Shown: positions 8,947 through 18,290, counted from the first letter of the stretch. The stretch is 64,000 nucleotides of DNA from an uncultured Dehalococcoidia bacterium (GCA_951813535.1 OX638345.1:1377029-1441028); one strand, 5' to 3'. Program-made: numbers and translations. The notes: generated from the letters alone by a model not told the origin.

Positions 8947-10011
8947 ATGGATGTCGGAATGATGATGATCTTCTCCAGCTACGGCTGGGATGAAGGATCG
9001 GACGGCCAGATGTGGGAGGAAGAACTGCGCCTGGCCGAGATCGCGGCTGACGAGGGTTTCGAGTGCCTCTGGTCGGCCGAACACCATTTCAACGATTACT
9101 CCTTCGTGCCGGACAACCTCCAGCTGATGACCCACGTGGCGGCCAAGCATCCCGACATCGACGTGGGAACGGCAGCGGTGATCCTTCCCTGGCACAACCC
9201 GTTGCGTGTCGCCGAAAACGCTGCCGTGCTCGACCTGCTGAGCGGCGGCCGGCTCCGGCTGGGATTCGGACGTGGCCTGGCGCGCCGCGAGTTCGAGACC
9301 TTCGGCGTCAGCATGGACGAATCGCGGGAGCGGTTCGACGAGGCGGCGCCCATGATCGTCGATGCCCTGAAGACCGGTTTTATTGAGGGCGACGGGAAGT
9401 TTTACCCGCAGCCGAGAACCGAAATCCGCCCCCGGCCGCAGCACTCATTCGACGGGCGCATCTATGCCGTCGCGGCCAGCGACGAATCGGTGCTCTCGGC
9501 GGCCAAGTTGGGAGCGCACATCATCATGTTCGCCGACCGGCCCTGGGAGATGCGGATGCCGGGCATCGAGCGGGGACGGGCGCTGCACCGGGAGTTCCAC
9601 GGCACCGAGCCGCCGGCGTTGATGCTCTCGGAATTCGTCATCTGCGGCACTGACTTGGAGCAGTGCGAGCAGGAAGCGCGCCAGTACCAGGGCAAATTCG
9701 TAGAGAGCAACTTCTACCACTACGAGTTCCTGGGCGACCACTTCGCGTCGGTGAAGGGTTACGACGCCTACCAGCAGAAAGCCGAAATCGCCCGCTCCGC
9801 CGGCCTCGAGGGAGCGGTCGAGGGCTTCATGAAGGCGGCCAGTTGGGGCACGCCCGACAAGATCCTGCGCGGGCTCGAAGACCGGCGCGCGCTGCTGGGC
9901 GATTTCGAGCTGAACGTCGCCTTCCGCTTCGGGGGCACGCCCATGGACGTTGCCGAGCGCGGCCTGAAGCTTTTCGCCAAGGAAGTGTTGCCCGTCCTCA
10001 AGTCTTGGTAG
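8947..10011 (+). CDS. LLM-class flavin-dependent oxidoreductase
   Basis: 354 residues with AAGGAG upstream of the ATG. Luciferase-like marks: MDVGMMMIFSSYGWDEG, DEGFECLWSAEHHFNDY, VGTAAVILPWHNPLRVAENAA, LDLLSGGRLRLGFGRGLARREFE, and a C-terminal GTPDKILRGLEDRRALLGDF. It probably shares a transcript with the atypical SDR just upstream, which hints that the two act on one oxidised carbon substrate. Its sequence is well separated from the first LLM (3708-4877), so this is not a recent duplication. Substrate unknown. Confidence 0.93.
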   Translation: MDVGMMMIFSSYGWDEGSDGQMWEEELRLAEIAADEGFECLWSAEHHFNDYSFVPDNLQLMTHVAAKHPDIDVGTAAVILPWHNPLRVAENAAVLDLLSGGRLRLGFGRGLARREFETFGVSMDESRERFDEAAPMIVDALKTGFIEGDGKFYPQPRTEIRPRPQHSFDGRIYAVAASDESVLSAAKLGAHIIMFADRPWEMRMPGIERGRALHREFHGTEPPALMLSEFVICGTDLEQCEQEARQYQGKFVESNFYHYEFLGDHFASVKGYDAYQQKAEIARSAGLEGAVEGFMKAASWGTPDKILRGLEDRRALLGDFELNVAFRFGGTPMDVAERGLKLFAKEVLPVLKSW

Positions 10012-10048
10012 CGGACAGGGCGGGGTAAAAACTCCCGAAGTTGCACGG

Positions 10049-10072
10049 CCCCGGCGGGAATCCCTGCCGGGG
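10049..10072. terminator. hairpin between convergent genes
   Basis: A 10-bp stem (one G-T pair), 10049-10058 with 10063-10072, lies five bases before the stop of the minus-strand YyaL-like gene and 38 bases after the LLM stop. It has no U-run on either side, so it may act as a bidirectional or factor-assisted end. Confidence 0.5.
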
Positions 10073-10076
10073 CGCA

Positions 10077-11855
10077 TCACTCGGTGGCCCAGGGACGGGA
10101 CTTGGCCATCTCCCGGACGCCTTGCGCCGTGCTGATGGGGGCGAGGCACCGTTCGCCCATGCACGCGTAAAGCGCCGCTTCACGACGCAGGTGGAAACCC
10201 AGTTCGCCTACTCGTTGGGCATCGCGCTCTATATCCAGCGGCTGCACGATCTTGTGCGGCGCGTGGACCCGTAGGGCCGCCTGGTGGAGCGGGCGATAGG
10301 ATGGATCGGATGCGTCGCCCACCAGAACCAGGCTGACCGGCCCGTGGGTCAATATGCTCCTGGCCCGTCCCCAAGCGGCGCCGGCCGGCAGGAACAGGGC
10401 TTCCTCGTCCTCTTCCATCCGTCGCGAGGCATGGTCGCCCAGGTAACTCTTGCCGGGTACGACCTGCTCAAATATGCGCAAGGCTGCGGCGGCACGTTCC
10501 GCGTAGGTTTCGTCGCCGGTCAGGTGAGACAGGACCAATAACGCCTCGGCCCAGCAACTGTTGTCCAACACCGGCTGTTCCCGCCGCAGGAATCCGGCCT
10601 CAAATGAGCTGGGTTGCGTTGTGTCGTAGCAACCGCCGTCCGCGGCGCCGAACAACATCTGCGTGGTCGCAGCGACCTCAACCGCCCGGCTCAGGTGCTC
10701 CGGGCGACCCGTGGACTGGTACCGGGCCAGCCAGGCCCGCAGGAAATACACCTGGTCGATGAGGACGGGCGCCCCGCGGTTTGCCTGTTCCGCGCGGCGG
10801 CTCAGCCCGCTTCCGGATGTCCAACTCTCCGTCCACAAGGTGTCCAGGATTTCGGCCCCCAATCGCCGGAGGGACGCGCGGTTCAACCCGTCCCCCGCGT
10901 GGATCATAGCCAGCGCGGCCAGCGCGTTCCATCCGGCGTACAACGTGCGGTCAACCGGCGGGGTTGTGCCCTGGTCGCGGTCCTTCCACGATCCCTGGTA
11001 GAAGGGCTCGTCGGCATCCTGGCTCGCGTGGAACAATCCGTCATCGGGGCTGAACAGAGTGGTCAGCAGGTAATCCAGGATGCCGTCGGCGGCCGTTCGA
11101 TAGACCGATTTGCGGGTGATCTGGAATGCCGCCAGATATGCGATCGCCAGGTTGGCGTTGCTGACCAGCATCTTCTCGTAGTGCGGCACCTTCCAGTCCC
11201 GGCTCACCGCGTACCGAAAGAACCCCTGGTCCTTGCGGTCGTAGATGCCGTGCCACATGCCCTGGAGGGTGGTTTCGACCATTGCCAGCAGGGTGCGGTC
11301 CCCGGTTAGGCCGTGGCGGGCGATGAGGAATTCCAGCGCCTCCCACGGAGGTTGCTTGGGTTCCAGGCCGAATCCGCCGAACTCGTCGTCATAGAGGTCC
11401 TGGAGCCGGCGCAGCACCGCGTCGACGGAACCAACGGCTCCGTCGTCCGCCGACGATCCGGTTGTGGTTGCCGGCTCGGATGCTGCTCCGACAAACTCCC
11501 CGCTGGATATCTGCTCCAGCACTGCGGCCATCTCGTCCGGCGGGGTGTAGGGCCGGCCGGCCAGAAACTCGCCGTTTGCCGTCAAAAAGGCCACCGAGGG
11601 ATAGGTGCCCTGGTTGTACCGCAACGAGATGTCGGGCCGCTGGTCAACGTCCACGCGGACCGGGATGAACCGGGAGTTGACCAGATCGATCACCCGCGGA
11701 TCGGAATAGGAGGTCTCGTCCATCACGTGGCACCAGTGGCACCAGGTCGCCCCGAGGGTCAGCAGCACCGGCTTGTCCTCGGACCGGGAAGCCTCGAACG
11801 CTTCCTCACTCCAGTCGCGCCAGGCGATGCCGTCGGCGCCGTGACTTTGGCTCAT
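10077..11855 (-). CDS. YyaL/SSP411-family thioredoxin-domain protein (DUF255)
   Basis: 592 residues. The ATG at 11855 begins MSQSHGADGIAWRDWSEEAF, which matches the family's N-terminus; the frame is open upstream but codes nothing recognisable. An N-terminal thioredoxin-like domain carries ATWCHWCHVMDE with Cys39 and Cys42, the family hallmark, followed by VDVDQRPDISLRYNQ and GTYPSVAFLTANGEF. The rest is an (alpha/alpha)-barrel like cellobiose epimerases and mannose isomerases. The family's biochemical role is not established. Length is slightly under the usual 650-700. It follows the dienelactone hydrolase by 50 bp on the same strand. Confidence 0.92.
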   Translation of the reverse strand: MSQSHGADGIAWRDWSEEAFEASRSEDKPVLLTLGATWCHWCHVMDETSYSDPRVIDLVNSRFIPVRVDVDQRPDISLRYNQGTYPSVAFLTANGEFLAGRPYTPPDEMAAVLEQISSGEFVGAASEPATTTGSSADDGAVGSVDAVLRRLQDLYDDEFGGFGLEPKQPPWEALEFLIARHGLTGDRTLLAMVETTLQGMWHGIYDRKDQGFFRYAVSRDWKVPHYEKMLVSNANLAIAYLAAFQITRKSVYRTAADGILDYLLTTLFSPDDGLFHASQDADEPFYQGSWKDRDQGTTPPVDRTLYAGWNALAALAMIHAGDGLNRASLRRLGAEILDTLWTESWTSGSGLSRRAEQANRGAPVLIDQVYFLRAWLARYQSTGRPEHLSRAVEVAATTQMLFGAADGGCYDTTQPSSFEAGFLRREQPVLDNSCWAEALLVLSHLTGDETYAERAAAALRIFEQVVPGKSYLGDHASRRMEEDEEALFLPAGAAWGRARSILTHGPVSLVLVGDASDPSYRPLHQAALRVHAPHKIVQPLDIERDAQRVGELGFHLRREAALYACMGERCLAPISTAQGVREMAKSRPWATE

Positions 11856-11905
11856 CCCTGTGTCTCCCGGCCTACAGCCAAGGTTAGTTCGTTGAGGATC
11901 AAACG

Positions 11906-12640
11906 CTACTGCTTCAGGTGCTGGCCGTAGAACAGCAGCACCCGGTGCCACATGTCCTGAGCGGGCGCGGCGCGATAGCTGGGCCGGTAGTCGGCGAAAA
12001 ACGCGTGACCCGCGTTGTTGTACATCACCCACTCGTAGGTCTTGCCGTGCTGATCCAGCAGGGCTTTCATCTGATCCGCCTGCTCGGCAGTGGGGTTCTC
12101 GTCCTCCACGCCGAACAATGCCAGGAGCGGGCAGGTCAGGTCGGGCACCATGTCCATTGGTTGAACCGGCCGCAGTTCCGTCGGCTCGTGAACGATGTGG
12201 CCGCCGGCCGAGTCCACCGCCGCATCGATGTTGCTGCTCAGGCACGCCATCATCAGGGTGTAGCGTCCGCCGGAGCAGAACCCGATGATACCTACCTTGC
12301 CGTTGGAATCGGCCTGGGACTTGAGGAAAAGCGCCGCCCCTTCCAGGTCGTCCATGGCGCGGGCATCAGGAGAGGCGAACAGCGTGGCCAGCACATTTTC
12401 CGGCTCCGGTGTGCCTTCGCGGGTGTAGAGGTCCGGGGCGATGGCCAGATAGCCCTGCCCGGCGAAGCGCACCGCGATGTCCTTGTGGTGGTCCATCAAC
12501 CCCATGCCTTCCATGGTCACGATAACGCCCGGGTACGACCCGGCGCCGGCCGGACGACTGTAGAAAGCGTCGATTGTCGTCCCGTCGCGGCTGGTGTATT
12601 GGATCGTGCCGGTTTCGAGTTCCTGTCCAACGAGTACCAT
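11906..12640 (-). CDS. dienelactone hydrolase family protein
   Basis: 244 residues, alpha/beta hydrolase fold with a Cys nucleophile. Nucleophile elbow GIIGFCSGGR places Cys122; the acid is probably the Asp in FGVEDENPT and the base the His in YNNAGHAFFADY, the C-D-H triad of the family. Two adjacent ATGs (12643, 12640) follow GGAGG; the second has the better spacing. The family hydrolyses dienelactones in chloroaromatic breakdown, but most genomic members have unknown ester or lactone substrates. It belongs to the minus-strand run from DUF1800 to the YyaL-like gene. A paralogue is at 58118-58906. Confidence 0.92.
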   Translation of the reverse strand: MVLVGQELETGTIQYTSRDGTTIDAFYSRPAGAGSYPGVIVTMEGMGLMDHHKDIAVRFAGQGYLAIAPDLYTREGTPEPENVLATLFASPDARAMDDLEGAALFLKSQADSNGKVGIIGFCSGGRYTLMMACLSSNIDAAVDSAGGHIVHEPTELRPVQPMDMVPDLTCPLLALFGVEDENPTAEQADQMKALLDQHGKTYEWVMYNNAGHAFFADYRPSYRAAPAQDMWHRVLLFYGQHLKQ

Positions 12641-12744
12641 CATCAACCTCCGCCGAATTGATACGAATGGAAGTGTGGGAAACAGCCCTGCGTGATCGCC
12701 TGCCCGGCCCACGCTGCGGCGGGCAGACCGGTCACTCCCGGCCC

Positions 12745-13503
12745 CTACTGGTCCGTGTCGCCCAGCAAGGCCAACTTTTCCCGGAACGCTTCGATTGCCC
12801 GCTCTTCAGGCACGCCCATGAAGAACCGCATCCCCTGGACGTATTCGAGCACCTCGCGCGGCAGCATCAAAAGGTCGTTGCGGGGCCCGGTGGACTTGTA
12901 GAGATTGTTCATCCAGTCCTCCTGCCCCACGAACAGCGCATCCTGCAGCACCAGGGAGTCCTGCCTCTCCATGCCGTCCCGGACCAACCAGCGGCTGAAC
13001 ACGAAGGGCAGGCCCGTCCACTCGACCCAATCCTCGCCGAGATCGAGGCGCATGGGGAACCCCCGCACTGCCCGGCGTCCCCTCAGCCCCCGGTTTCCGG
13101 TGAGGAACACCGCGTCATGCTCATCGTCTCGCCCCACGAATGTCGTCCCGCTCACACCGTGCTTCTGGGCCAGCAGCACCTGGAGCAGTTTCAGCCCGGT
13201 CGGGTCGGGTTCGTCGAGCGCGATGGCGCACCCGCTCAGCTCACCGATGGGAACCTTGGTGAGTAGAACGGAAGACGGTGCCCGGGTCACCGACGCCACG
13301 CAGAATCCGGAGATCGCCGAAACCGGAGCCGTCAAACGGTCGATATCCAACAGGGACACCGGGCCGGCGTCCACTTCACCCCGTTCCAGTGCGCCCGCAA
13401 CTTCGTTGGGCTCCATGTTGGCGAGGACAATGCCCCGGCGCTCCATGTCGAAATAAAACGCTTCGCACTCCAGGTTGGGTATAAAGGCTACGGTTGTGGG
13501 CAT
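12745..13503 (-). CDS. MqnA/MqnD-family protein (futalosine-pathway menaquinone synthesis-like)
   Basis: 252 residues with the periplasmic-binding-like fold of MqnA (chorismate dehydratase) and MqnD. Visible family pattern: VAGALERGEVDAGPVSLLDI near residue 36, then SVLLTKVPIGELSGCAIAL and DPTGLKLLQVLLAQKHGV, and a C-terminal helix with LPREVLEYVQGMRFFMG. AAGGAGG precedes the ATG at 13503. No other mqn gene is in the window, and the neighbours are surface or catabolic genes. It may therefore be a genuine pathway enzyme placed alone, or a related protein that binds another aromatic acid. I favour the family call without deciding A or D. Confidence 0.7.
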   Translation of the reverse strand: MPTTVAFIPNLECEAFYFDMERRGIVLANMEPNEVAGALERGEVDAGPVSLLDIDRLTAPVSAISGFCVASVTRAPSSVLLTKVPIGELSGCAIALDEPDPTGLKLLQVLLAQKHGVSGTTFVGRDDEHDAVFLTGNRGLRGRRAVRGFPMRLDLGEDWVEWTGLPFVFSRWLVRDGMERQDSLVLQDALFVGQEDWMNNLYKSTGPRNDLLMLPREVLEYVQGMRFFMGVPEERAIEAFREKLALLGDTDQ

Positions 13504-13640
13504 TGCTCAGGCTGCCTCCTTGTCACGAGTTAATCCTATTATCACGTGACGGGGCCCCCGTCCACAGCCGATCCGCCGGTCAACCCGGTTTAGGTCCGGC
13601 CGGAGCGGAGGCCCCGGGTGGTGTCCGTTGCCGTCGGGCT

Positions 13641-14675
13641 TTACAGGCGCGGCCCCATGAACATGGGGGACTGCTTCCGGTACACCTGGATGCGGTTGCG
13701 AGGGCCCTCGCAGACGAACACGCGGTTCATGTCGTCCACCGCAACGCCCGTGGGCGCCCAGAAGTCCTTCTCCCGTTCGAGGCCGGGCGCGCGCTCCCGC
13801 TCGCCCCACATCTCGGGGTTGGCGTCCAGCTTGTCCTTGCCCCACTTGGAGACGGTGGCATCGCCGGTCTTCTCACCGCAGAAGTTGCCGTCCGGATCAA
13901 AGATCTGGAGACGGTCGTTGAGCCAGTCCGCGACGTAGATGATCCCGTCCCGGTCTACCGCGACGTCGGCGGGTCGATTGAACTCGCCGTCGCCGGACCC
14001 GGAGGACCCGAACTTCATCAGGAACCGTCCGTCCGCGCTGAACTTCTGGATCCGGTCGTTGCGCCAGTCGGCGATGAAGATGTTCCCCTGGTTGTCGATG
14101 TCGATGCCCCAGGGCGTATCGAACTCGCCGTCACCGGTGCCATAGCTGCCAATCTTGGACAGGAACTGTCCGTCGGGCGTGAACTTCTGGATCCGGTGGT
14201 TGTTGCCGTCGACCACCCAGACGTTGTCGTCCGCGTCAATGGCCAAGCCAGACGGACGGTCGAGTTGGCCCTCGGCGCTGCCGACGCTCTCCTGCCACTT
14301 GCCGATGTATTCCCCGTCCCGGGTGAACATCGAAATGCGGTGGAGCCACTCGTCGGAAACGTAGACGGTGCCGTTGCTGGAGATGGCCACGTTCACGGGC
14401 CAGACCAGCGAGCCGTCCTCGAAGTTGTACTCGTGCGGACCCTGCTGCGGCACGCCGCGGGCGAAGGCGTTGACGTATTCCTCGTCAACGGTGCACACGG
14501 TGATGCGGGTGCCCTCCGGTCGGTACTCTGAGGACCGGCAGAGGACGTACATCAGGTCGTCCTCGCCGCGGGCCATGTGGATCGGATAGGTGAACCCAGG
14601 CCCGAACTGCTCGCCACGCCCGATGGTGTGGCTGTACTGCAGCTGGACGTGGGAAATTCTTTGTGCTGTAACCAT
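13641..14675 (-). CDS. NHL-repeat beta-propeller protein
   Basis: 344 residues. GGGAGG precedes the ATG at 14675. At least five NHL repeats form most of the chain, each with a core like RPSGLAIDADDNVWVVDGNN followed by RIQKFTPDGQFL. The pattern recurs at FDTPWGIDIDNQGNIFIADW, FNRPADVAVDRDGIIYVADW and FWAPTGVAVDDMNRVFVCEG. There is no signal peptide. The fold is a six-bladed propeller, either a scaffold or an enzyme such as the peptidylglycine alpha-amidating lyase type. The gene follows the DUF1501 gene by 20 bp, so the two are almost certainly cotranscribed. Confidence 0.9.
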   Translation of the reverse strand: MVTAQRISHVQLQYSHTIGRGEQFGPGFTYPIHMARGEDDLMYVLCRSSEYRPEGTRITVCTVDEEYVNAFARGVPQQGPHEYNFEDGSLVWPVNVAISSNGTVYVSDEWLHRISMFTRDGEYIGKWQESVGSAEGQLDRPSGLAIDADDNVWVVDGNNHRIQKFTPDGQFLSKIGSYGTGDGEFDTPWGIDIDNQGNIFIADWRNDRIQKFSADGRFLMKFGSSGSGDGEFNRPADVAVDRDGIIYVADWLNDRLQIFDPDGNFCGEKTGDATVSKWGKDKLDANPEMWGERERAPGLEREKDFWAPTGVAVDDMNRVFVCEGPRNRIQVYRKQSPMFMGPRL

Positions 14676-14695
14676 AATTGCCTCCCTGCGTCGGG

Positions 14696-15829
14696 CTAAA
14701 TGAAGTCCATCTGCTCGAAGGAGCCGTTCACGATGGGCTGGGCATCCAGTCCCATCCACTTCTCCAGCAGGGTGGAATACAGGCCGCGGAAGTCGTTGTT
14801 GAAGTGCAGGTCGCCCTCCAGCAACTTGTTTTCCTCCAGCGACGGATATTCGCCGTACAGGCCGCCATTCACATTCTCGCCGACGATGAAGGCGACGCCG
14901 CCCGACCCGTGGTCGGTGCCGGAACCGTTGTCGTGGACACGGCGTCCGAACTCGGTGAAGACCAGCAGCACGACCTCGTCGCCGGCGTTGTGCTCCTTCA
15001 GGTCGTCGTAGAAGTCGGCGATGGCGTGGGATGTCTCCGTCCACAGGCGGGTGTGGTTGGCCAACTCCCCGGCGTGGGTGTCGAAGCTGTTGTACGGCGC
15101 AGTGGTGTAGTACACCCGGGTGCCGAATCCGGCCAGGTGCGTCTGCGCAATGTTCCGCATGTACTGGGCGACCGTGTCGTTCCCGTACTCAACGGAGGAG
15201 GAGTACATGGCGGGAGCGGTGCTCAGGATGTCGGCGCCTTCGAGGGCGTCGAGACCGGTCTGAGCGAAGTAGTCCAGCACCGGGCCCTGGCCCAGCATCG
15301 GCGAGTAGACGCGTGAGAACACGTCCAACGCCTTGGTGCGCTGCTCTTCAATCTCGATGCCGGTGAGCACGCCGTAGGTTTCCAGGTTGCCCACCGAGGC
15401 CACCGGAACACCGGGGGCCACCAGCGACCTGGGGAGTCCGCGGCCGAAGTTGACCGCGGTCAGGACGTTTTCCTTCTGCGGGTCGATGTCGCGTATGGCG
15501 CGACCCAACCAGCCTTCGTCCCCGACCTTGTCCGGCTCACAGGTGTGCCAGATATCCATGGAGCGGAAGTGCGAGCGACTGGGAGTGGGATACCCCACGC
15601 CCTGGATGACCGCGACTTTGCCCTCGTCGTACAGGCGCTTCACGGGCGCCATCGCCGGGTTGAAGCCGACGCGGTCGGTGATCGGCAGAACCTGGTCGAC
15701 AGGGATCCGCACGTTGGGCCGGTTGTCCAGGTACAGGGGATCACCGTACGGGACGATGGTGTTCAGGGCGTCGTTGCCCCCCGACAACTGGAGGACCACC
15801 AGCACCGGATCTTTTTTGGTGGATGTCAT
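14696..15829 (-). CDS. DUF1501 family protein
   Basis: 377 residues of the DUF1501 family, which belongs to the alkaline-phosphatase-like/sulfatase superfamily and is usually paired with DUF1800. Conserved blocks: LVVLQLSGGNDALNTIVPY at the start, AVIQGVGYPTPSRSHFRSMD, NSFDTHAGELANHTRLW (an Asp-x-His metal-ligand type motif), VLLVFTEFGRRVHDNGSGTD and GTDHGSGGVAFIVGENV. Most members have a twin-arginine signal. This one begins directly with the domain, so as annotated it would stay in the cytoplasm. It lies 17 bp after the DUF1800 gene. Confidence 0.92.
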   Translation of the reverse strand: MTSTKKDPVLVVLQLSGGNDALNTIVPYGDPLYLDNRPNVRIPVDQVLPITDRVGFNPAMAPVKRLYDEGKVAVIQGVGYPTPSRSHFRSMDIWHTCEPDKVGDEGWLGRAIRDIDPQKENVLTAVNFGRGLPRSLVAPGVPVASVGNLETYGVLTGIEIEEQRTKALDVFSRVYSPMLGQGPVLDYFAQTGLDALEGADILSTAPAMYSSSVEYGNDTVAQYMRNIAQTHLAGFGTRVYYTTAPYNSFDTHAGELANHTRLWTETSHAIADFYDDLKEHNAGDEVVLLVFTEFGRRVHDNGSGTDHGSGGVAFIVGENVNGGLYGEYPSLEENKLLEGDLHFNNDFRGLYSTLLEKWMGLDAQPIVNGSFEQMDFI

Positions 15830-15846
15830 ATCATTCCCCCTTTTCG

Positions 15847-17253
15847 TTACTCGAACAGGTACTCGGTGGTCGCGACGATGGACTGCAGCATCTGTCCGAC
15901 CCGCTGTCCGAACTCGTCGGTGCCGGTGCGCAGTTCGCCTTCGCTGCTAGCCAACGCCACCAACTCGTTGCGGGTGACCTCGGCCAACTCGTAGTGGCCC
16001 AGCAACTGCAAGCAGCCGTCCACCAGCCGCTCGGACGAAATAGTGTCGCCCTCGGAGCCCAGGCGGTTGATGATCGCCTGCACGCCGCGATGAGAGGTGT
16101 CGCCCACCGCGTCGGCGGTGAAGTTGATGCGCTCCACCAGGGTGCCGCTGTCGATCCACTCGCGGCCGGTGTGCCAGCCTTCCACCGTCGGCGGGTTCAG
16201 CAGGTCCTGGCCCATGTACCGAATGGTCAGCGTCATGGCGTTCAGGCCGGGCTTGGGCAGGTCGAAGTCGCCGACCAGGCGCATCGTGCTGACGACGGTC
16301 TCGGTGGGGCTCTTCACCTTCTCGAAGCGGGCGTTCTTGAAGAAATCCGCGTTGAACAGTACCCGCAGCATCGACCGGATGTCGTAGTTCGAGCGGAAGT
16401 ACTCGTCCTCCAGCATCTTGATGGCTTCGGGGTCGCGCGGCGGCGTGTTCTGCCAGGCGGGTACCTGCGGCTCGTCGGCGACGAAGAAGTTGTACATGTG
16501 CCGGGCGACGAACCGGGCGGCTGCCGGCTGCCGGGCAACGATCTTGACGATGTCCTCGCCGTTCCAGTTGCCAGTCTCACCCAGGAACGTCTTGTCCGTG
16601 TAGTCGTGGTCCGACGGGTCGTAGATGAACGCAGCCTCGTACTTGCCGTACGGGTAACGCGGAACGGAGTTCGTTACCGTCCACCCGGTGAATGCCCGGG
16701 CGGCTTCCTTCACGTCATCTTCGGAATAGTTGGCGTTGCCGTCCATGCCGACGCCCAGGGAGAAGAGCTCCAGCAGCTCGCGGCCCCAGTTCTCGTTGAT
16801 GGCGTCCTTGTGGCTCATGCAGTTGTCCAGATAGAACACCATTGCCGGGTCCATGGACAGGCCCATGAGCAGTTCCTCGAAGTTGCCGAACCCCAGGGTC
16901 CGGAACATATCGAGCTCGATATTCTGCTGCTTGGGGTACTCGCACTTGGCGTGGCCGGTGCAGAAGATGTGGTGCCAGAACAGGGCGATCTTTTCTTCAA
17001 GCGGCCGCTTGGTGTTGATCATCCGGTAGGTCCACTCTTCCTGCTGCCCCTCAAGGCCCGCCTTGGACACCCACTGTGGCTGGTAGCGCATCAGGATGTC
17101 ATCCTGAAGGGCCGGCTGGGTCTCCGGGTTGAGCAACTCCTCAACCGTGGCCTCATAGCCTTGGGCGGCGCGCGCCTCCAGTTCCTCATACGAGGCACCA
17201 AACCCGGCGCGGCGCATGAGGTGCGCCATCAAAGCAATGTCTTGTTCTGCCAT
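15847..17253 (-). CDS. DUF1800 family protein
   Basis: 468 residues. The start at 17253 has CAGGAGG upstream. Typical DUF1800 features: HLMRRAGFGASYEELEARA at the N-terminus, EKIALFWHHIFCTGHAKCEY, a conserved NENWGRELLELFSLGVG block followed by Y-S-E-D-D-V-K-E-A-A-R-A-F-T-G-W, and PPTVEGWHTGREWIDSG near the C-terminus. Function is unestablished; the gene is almost always just upstream of a DUF1501 gene, as here, implying a shared complex or export route. No signal peptide is visible. It heads a likely operon DUF1800-DUF1501-NHL with a good promoter at 17407-17435. Confidence 0.92.
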   Translation of the reverse strand: MAEQDIALMAHLMRRAGFGASYEELEARAAQGYEATVEELLNPETQPALQDDILMRYQPQWVSKAGLEGQQEEWTYRMINTKRPLEEKIALFWHHIFCTGHAKCEYPKQQNIELDMFRTLGFGNFEELLMGLSMDPAMVFYLDNCMSHKDAINENWGRELLELFSLGVGMDGNANYSEDDVKEAARAFTGWTVTNSVPRYPYGKYEAAFIYDPSDHDYTDKTFLGETGNWNGEDIVKIVARQPAAARFVARHMYNFFVADEPQVPAWQNTPPRDPEAIKMLEDEYFRSNYDIRSMLRVLFNADFFKNARFEKVKSPTETVVSTMRLVGDFDLPKPGLNAMTLTIRYMGQDLLNPPTVEGWHTGREWIDSGTLVERINFTADAVGDTSHRGVQAIINRLGSEGDTISSERLVDGCLQLLGHYELAEVTRNELVALASSEGELRTGTDEFGQRVGQMLQSIVATTEYLFE

Positions 17254-17406
17254 CCTGTTACCTCCTGAATCCGCGTATTCGGCTGAAATGACCGCCAACT
17301 ACCCGGGAGTTTCCGTTCCTGCCGGGAAAGGCGCCGGGACGTGTTGAAACTACCGTTTCTTCGGACACGTTACGGCGGTTGGCAGCATTTCGTTAATTTG
17401 TGCGCC

Positions 17407-17435
17407 ATGCTAGCCCGATTGGAGCAATTCGTCAA
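17407..17435 (-). promoter_or_regulatory. candidate promoter of the DUF1800-DUF1501-NHL operon
   Basis: Minus-strand TTGACG (17435-17430), 17-bp spacer, TAGCAT (17412-17407), in an AT-rich pocket 154 bases before the DUF1800 start. This leaves a 5' leader of about 145 nt. Confidence 0.6.
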
Positions 17436-17493
17436 TGTTTTCTATTATGAATTCACATACGTAAATCTGGGCGGAGGAACGCAGGACGATCAG

Positions 17494-18075
17494 TTACTCG
17501 CCCCGCATCCGGCGGTTGTACACGTGTATCAAAACCGTCACGACCAACACCCCCAGCAGAACGGCCGTCGGTCCGATGAGGGCTAGCGGGATCCGGATGG
17601 AGGATACCCCGGCGTTCGAATGCAGGATGTAGCCCAATAGCGGCACACCGACGACGAGGAGAAACCCGGCCACGGCCATGACCCAGCCCCGCAATTCCGC
17701 ACCCGTCAGGGAACCGGACTTCGAGCCGATTTCCGCTTGGCGCGGTTCCGTATCCGGCGTGGCGGCTGCCACTTTACGGGCTTGGAGTGCGTCGGCAATG
17801 CTGGCCATCAAGACGAGCAGCAACCCCAGCAGAACGGCTATCGGCGAGGTAAGGAACAAAAACGCCAGGGAGTCCGATGCCCCGGTGTCCCAAAAGAGCA
17901 TGAGACCGGCGATCGCAAACGCCAGGAAAAGCAATCCGCCGACCGGGACGCCGGCCGCTATAAAGACCAACAGAACCACCAACTTCTGCCCGACGCTCAA
18001 ATTGGGGCGGTTCAGCAGGTACAGCAACGACGCGCCCGTGGCAATGGTGATGATGGCCCATGCAATCGCGGTCAT
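17494..18075 (-). CDS. hypothetical multi-pass membrane protein
   Basis: 193 residues with about five hydrophobic segments: near 2-20 (AIAWAIITIATGASLLYLL), 30-60, 70-92, 135-155 and 165-187, ending in the basic tail VYNRRMRGE. I do not recognise a family. The ATG at 18075 is preceded by AGGGG. A charged, probably cytoplasmic stretch with TPDTEPRQAEIGSKSGS separates the third and fourth helices. Downstream is 240 bp to the DUF1800 gene with its own promoter, so it is probably a separate transcript. Confidence 0.6.
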   Translation of the reverse strand: MTAIAWAIITIATGASLLYLLNRPNLSVGQKLVVLLVFIAAGVPVGGLLFLAFAIAGLMLFWDTGASDSLAFLFLTSPIAVLLGLLLVLMASIADALQARKVAAATPDTEPRQAEIGSKSGSLTGAELRGWVMAVAGFLLVVGVPLLGYILHSNAGVSSIRIPLALIGPTAVLLGVLVVTVLIHVYNRRMRGE

Positions 18076-18199
18076 GGTGCGTACCCCTATGCGGTGGAAA
18101 AGCGAGCCAAGGATTGTCCTCCGGCGCAGGATTGTAAAAGCGCCTACGGAAAAGGCGCAACGGCGCGCTAACTTGACGCGCACCCACTTTGACAAAAAA

Positions 18200-18290
18200 G
18201 TCATTGCGAGCGCAGCCCGGGAATCTCGCTGCGGTAGCGGTTCTTTCGCCGGCCACGAGACCGCCGCGCCGCTGCGTTCCTCGCGATGAC
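18200..18290. repeat. dispersed inverted-repeat element (type 1)
   Basis: A 91-bp imperfect palindrome. It begins GTCATTGCGAGCGCAG and ends TGCGTTCCTCGCGATGAC, the outer arms pairing with one mismatch. This is the look of the short mobile palindromes (REP/MITE-like) found outside genes in many genomes. It cannot be a protein-coding remnant in any frame I checked. Confidence 0.7.

Noticed and set aside
13548-13562. GACGGGG palindrome between the NHL and MqnA-like genes
   Set aside because: Its loop would be one base and no U-run follows; I could not support it as a terminator or operator.
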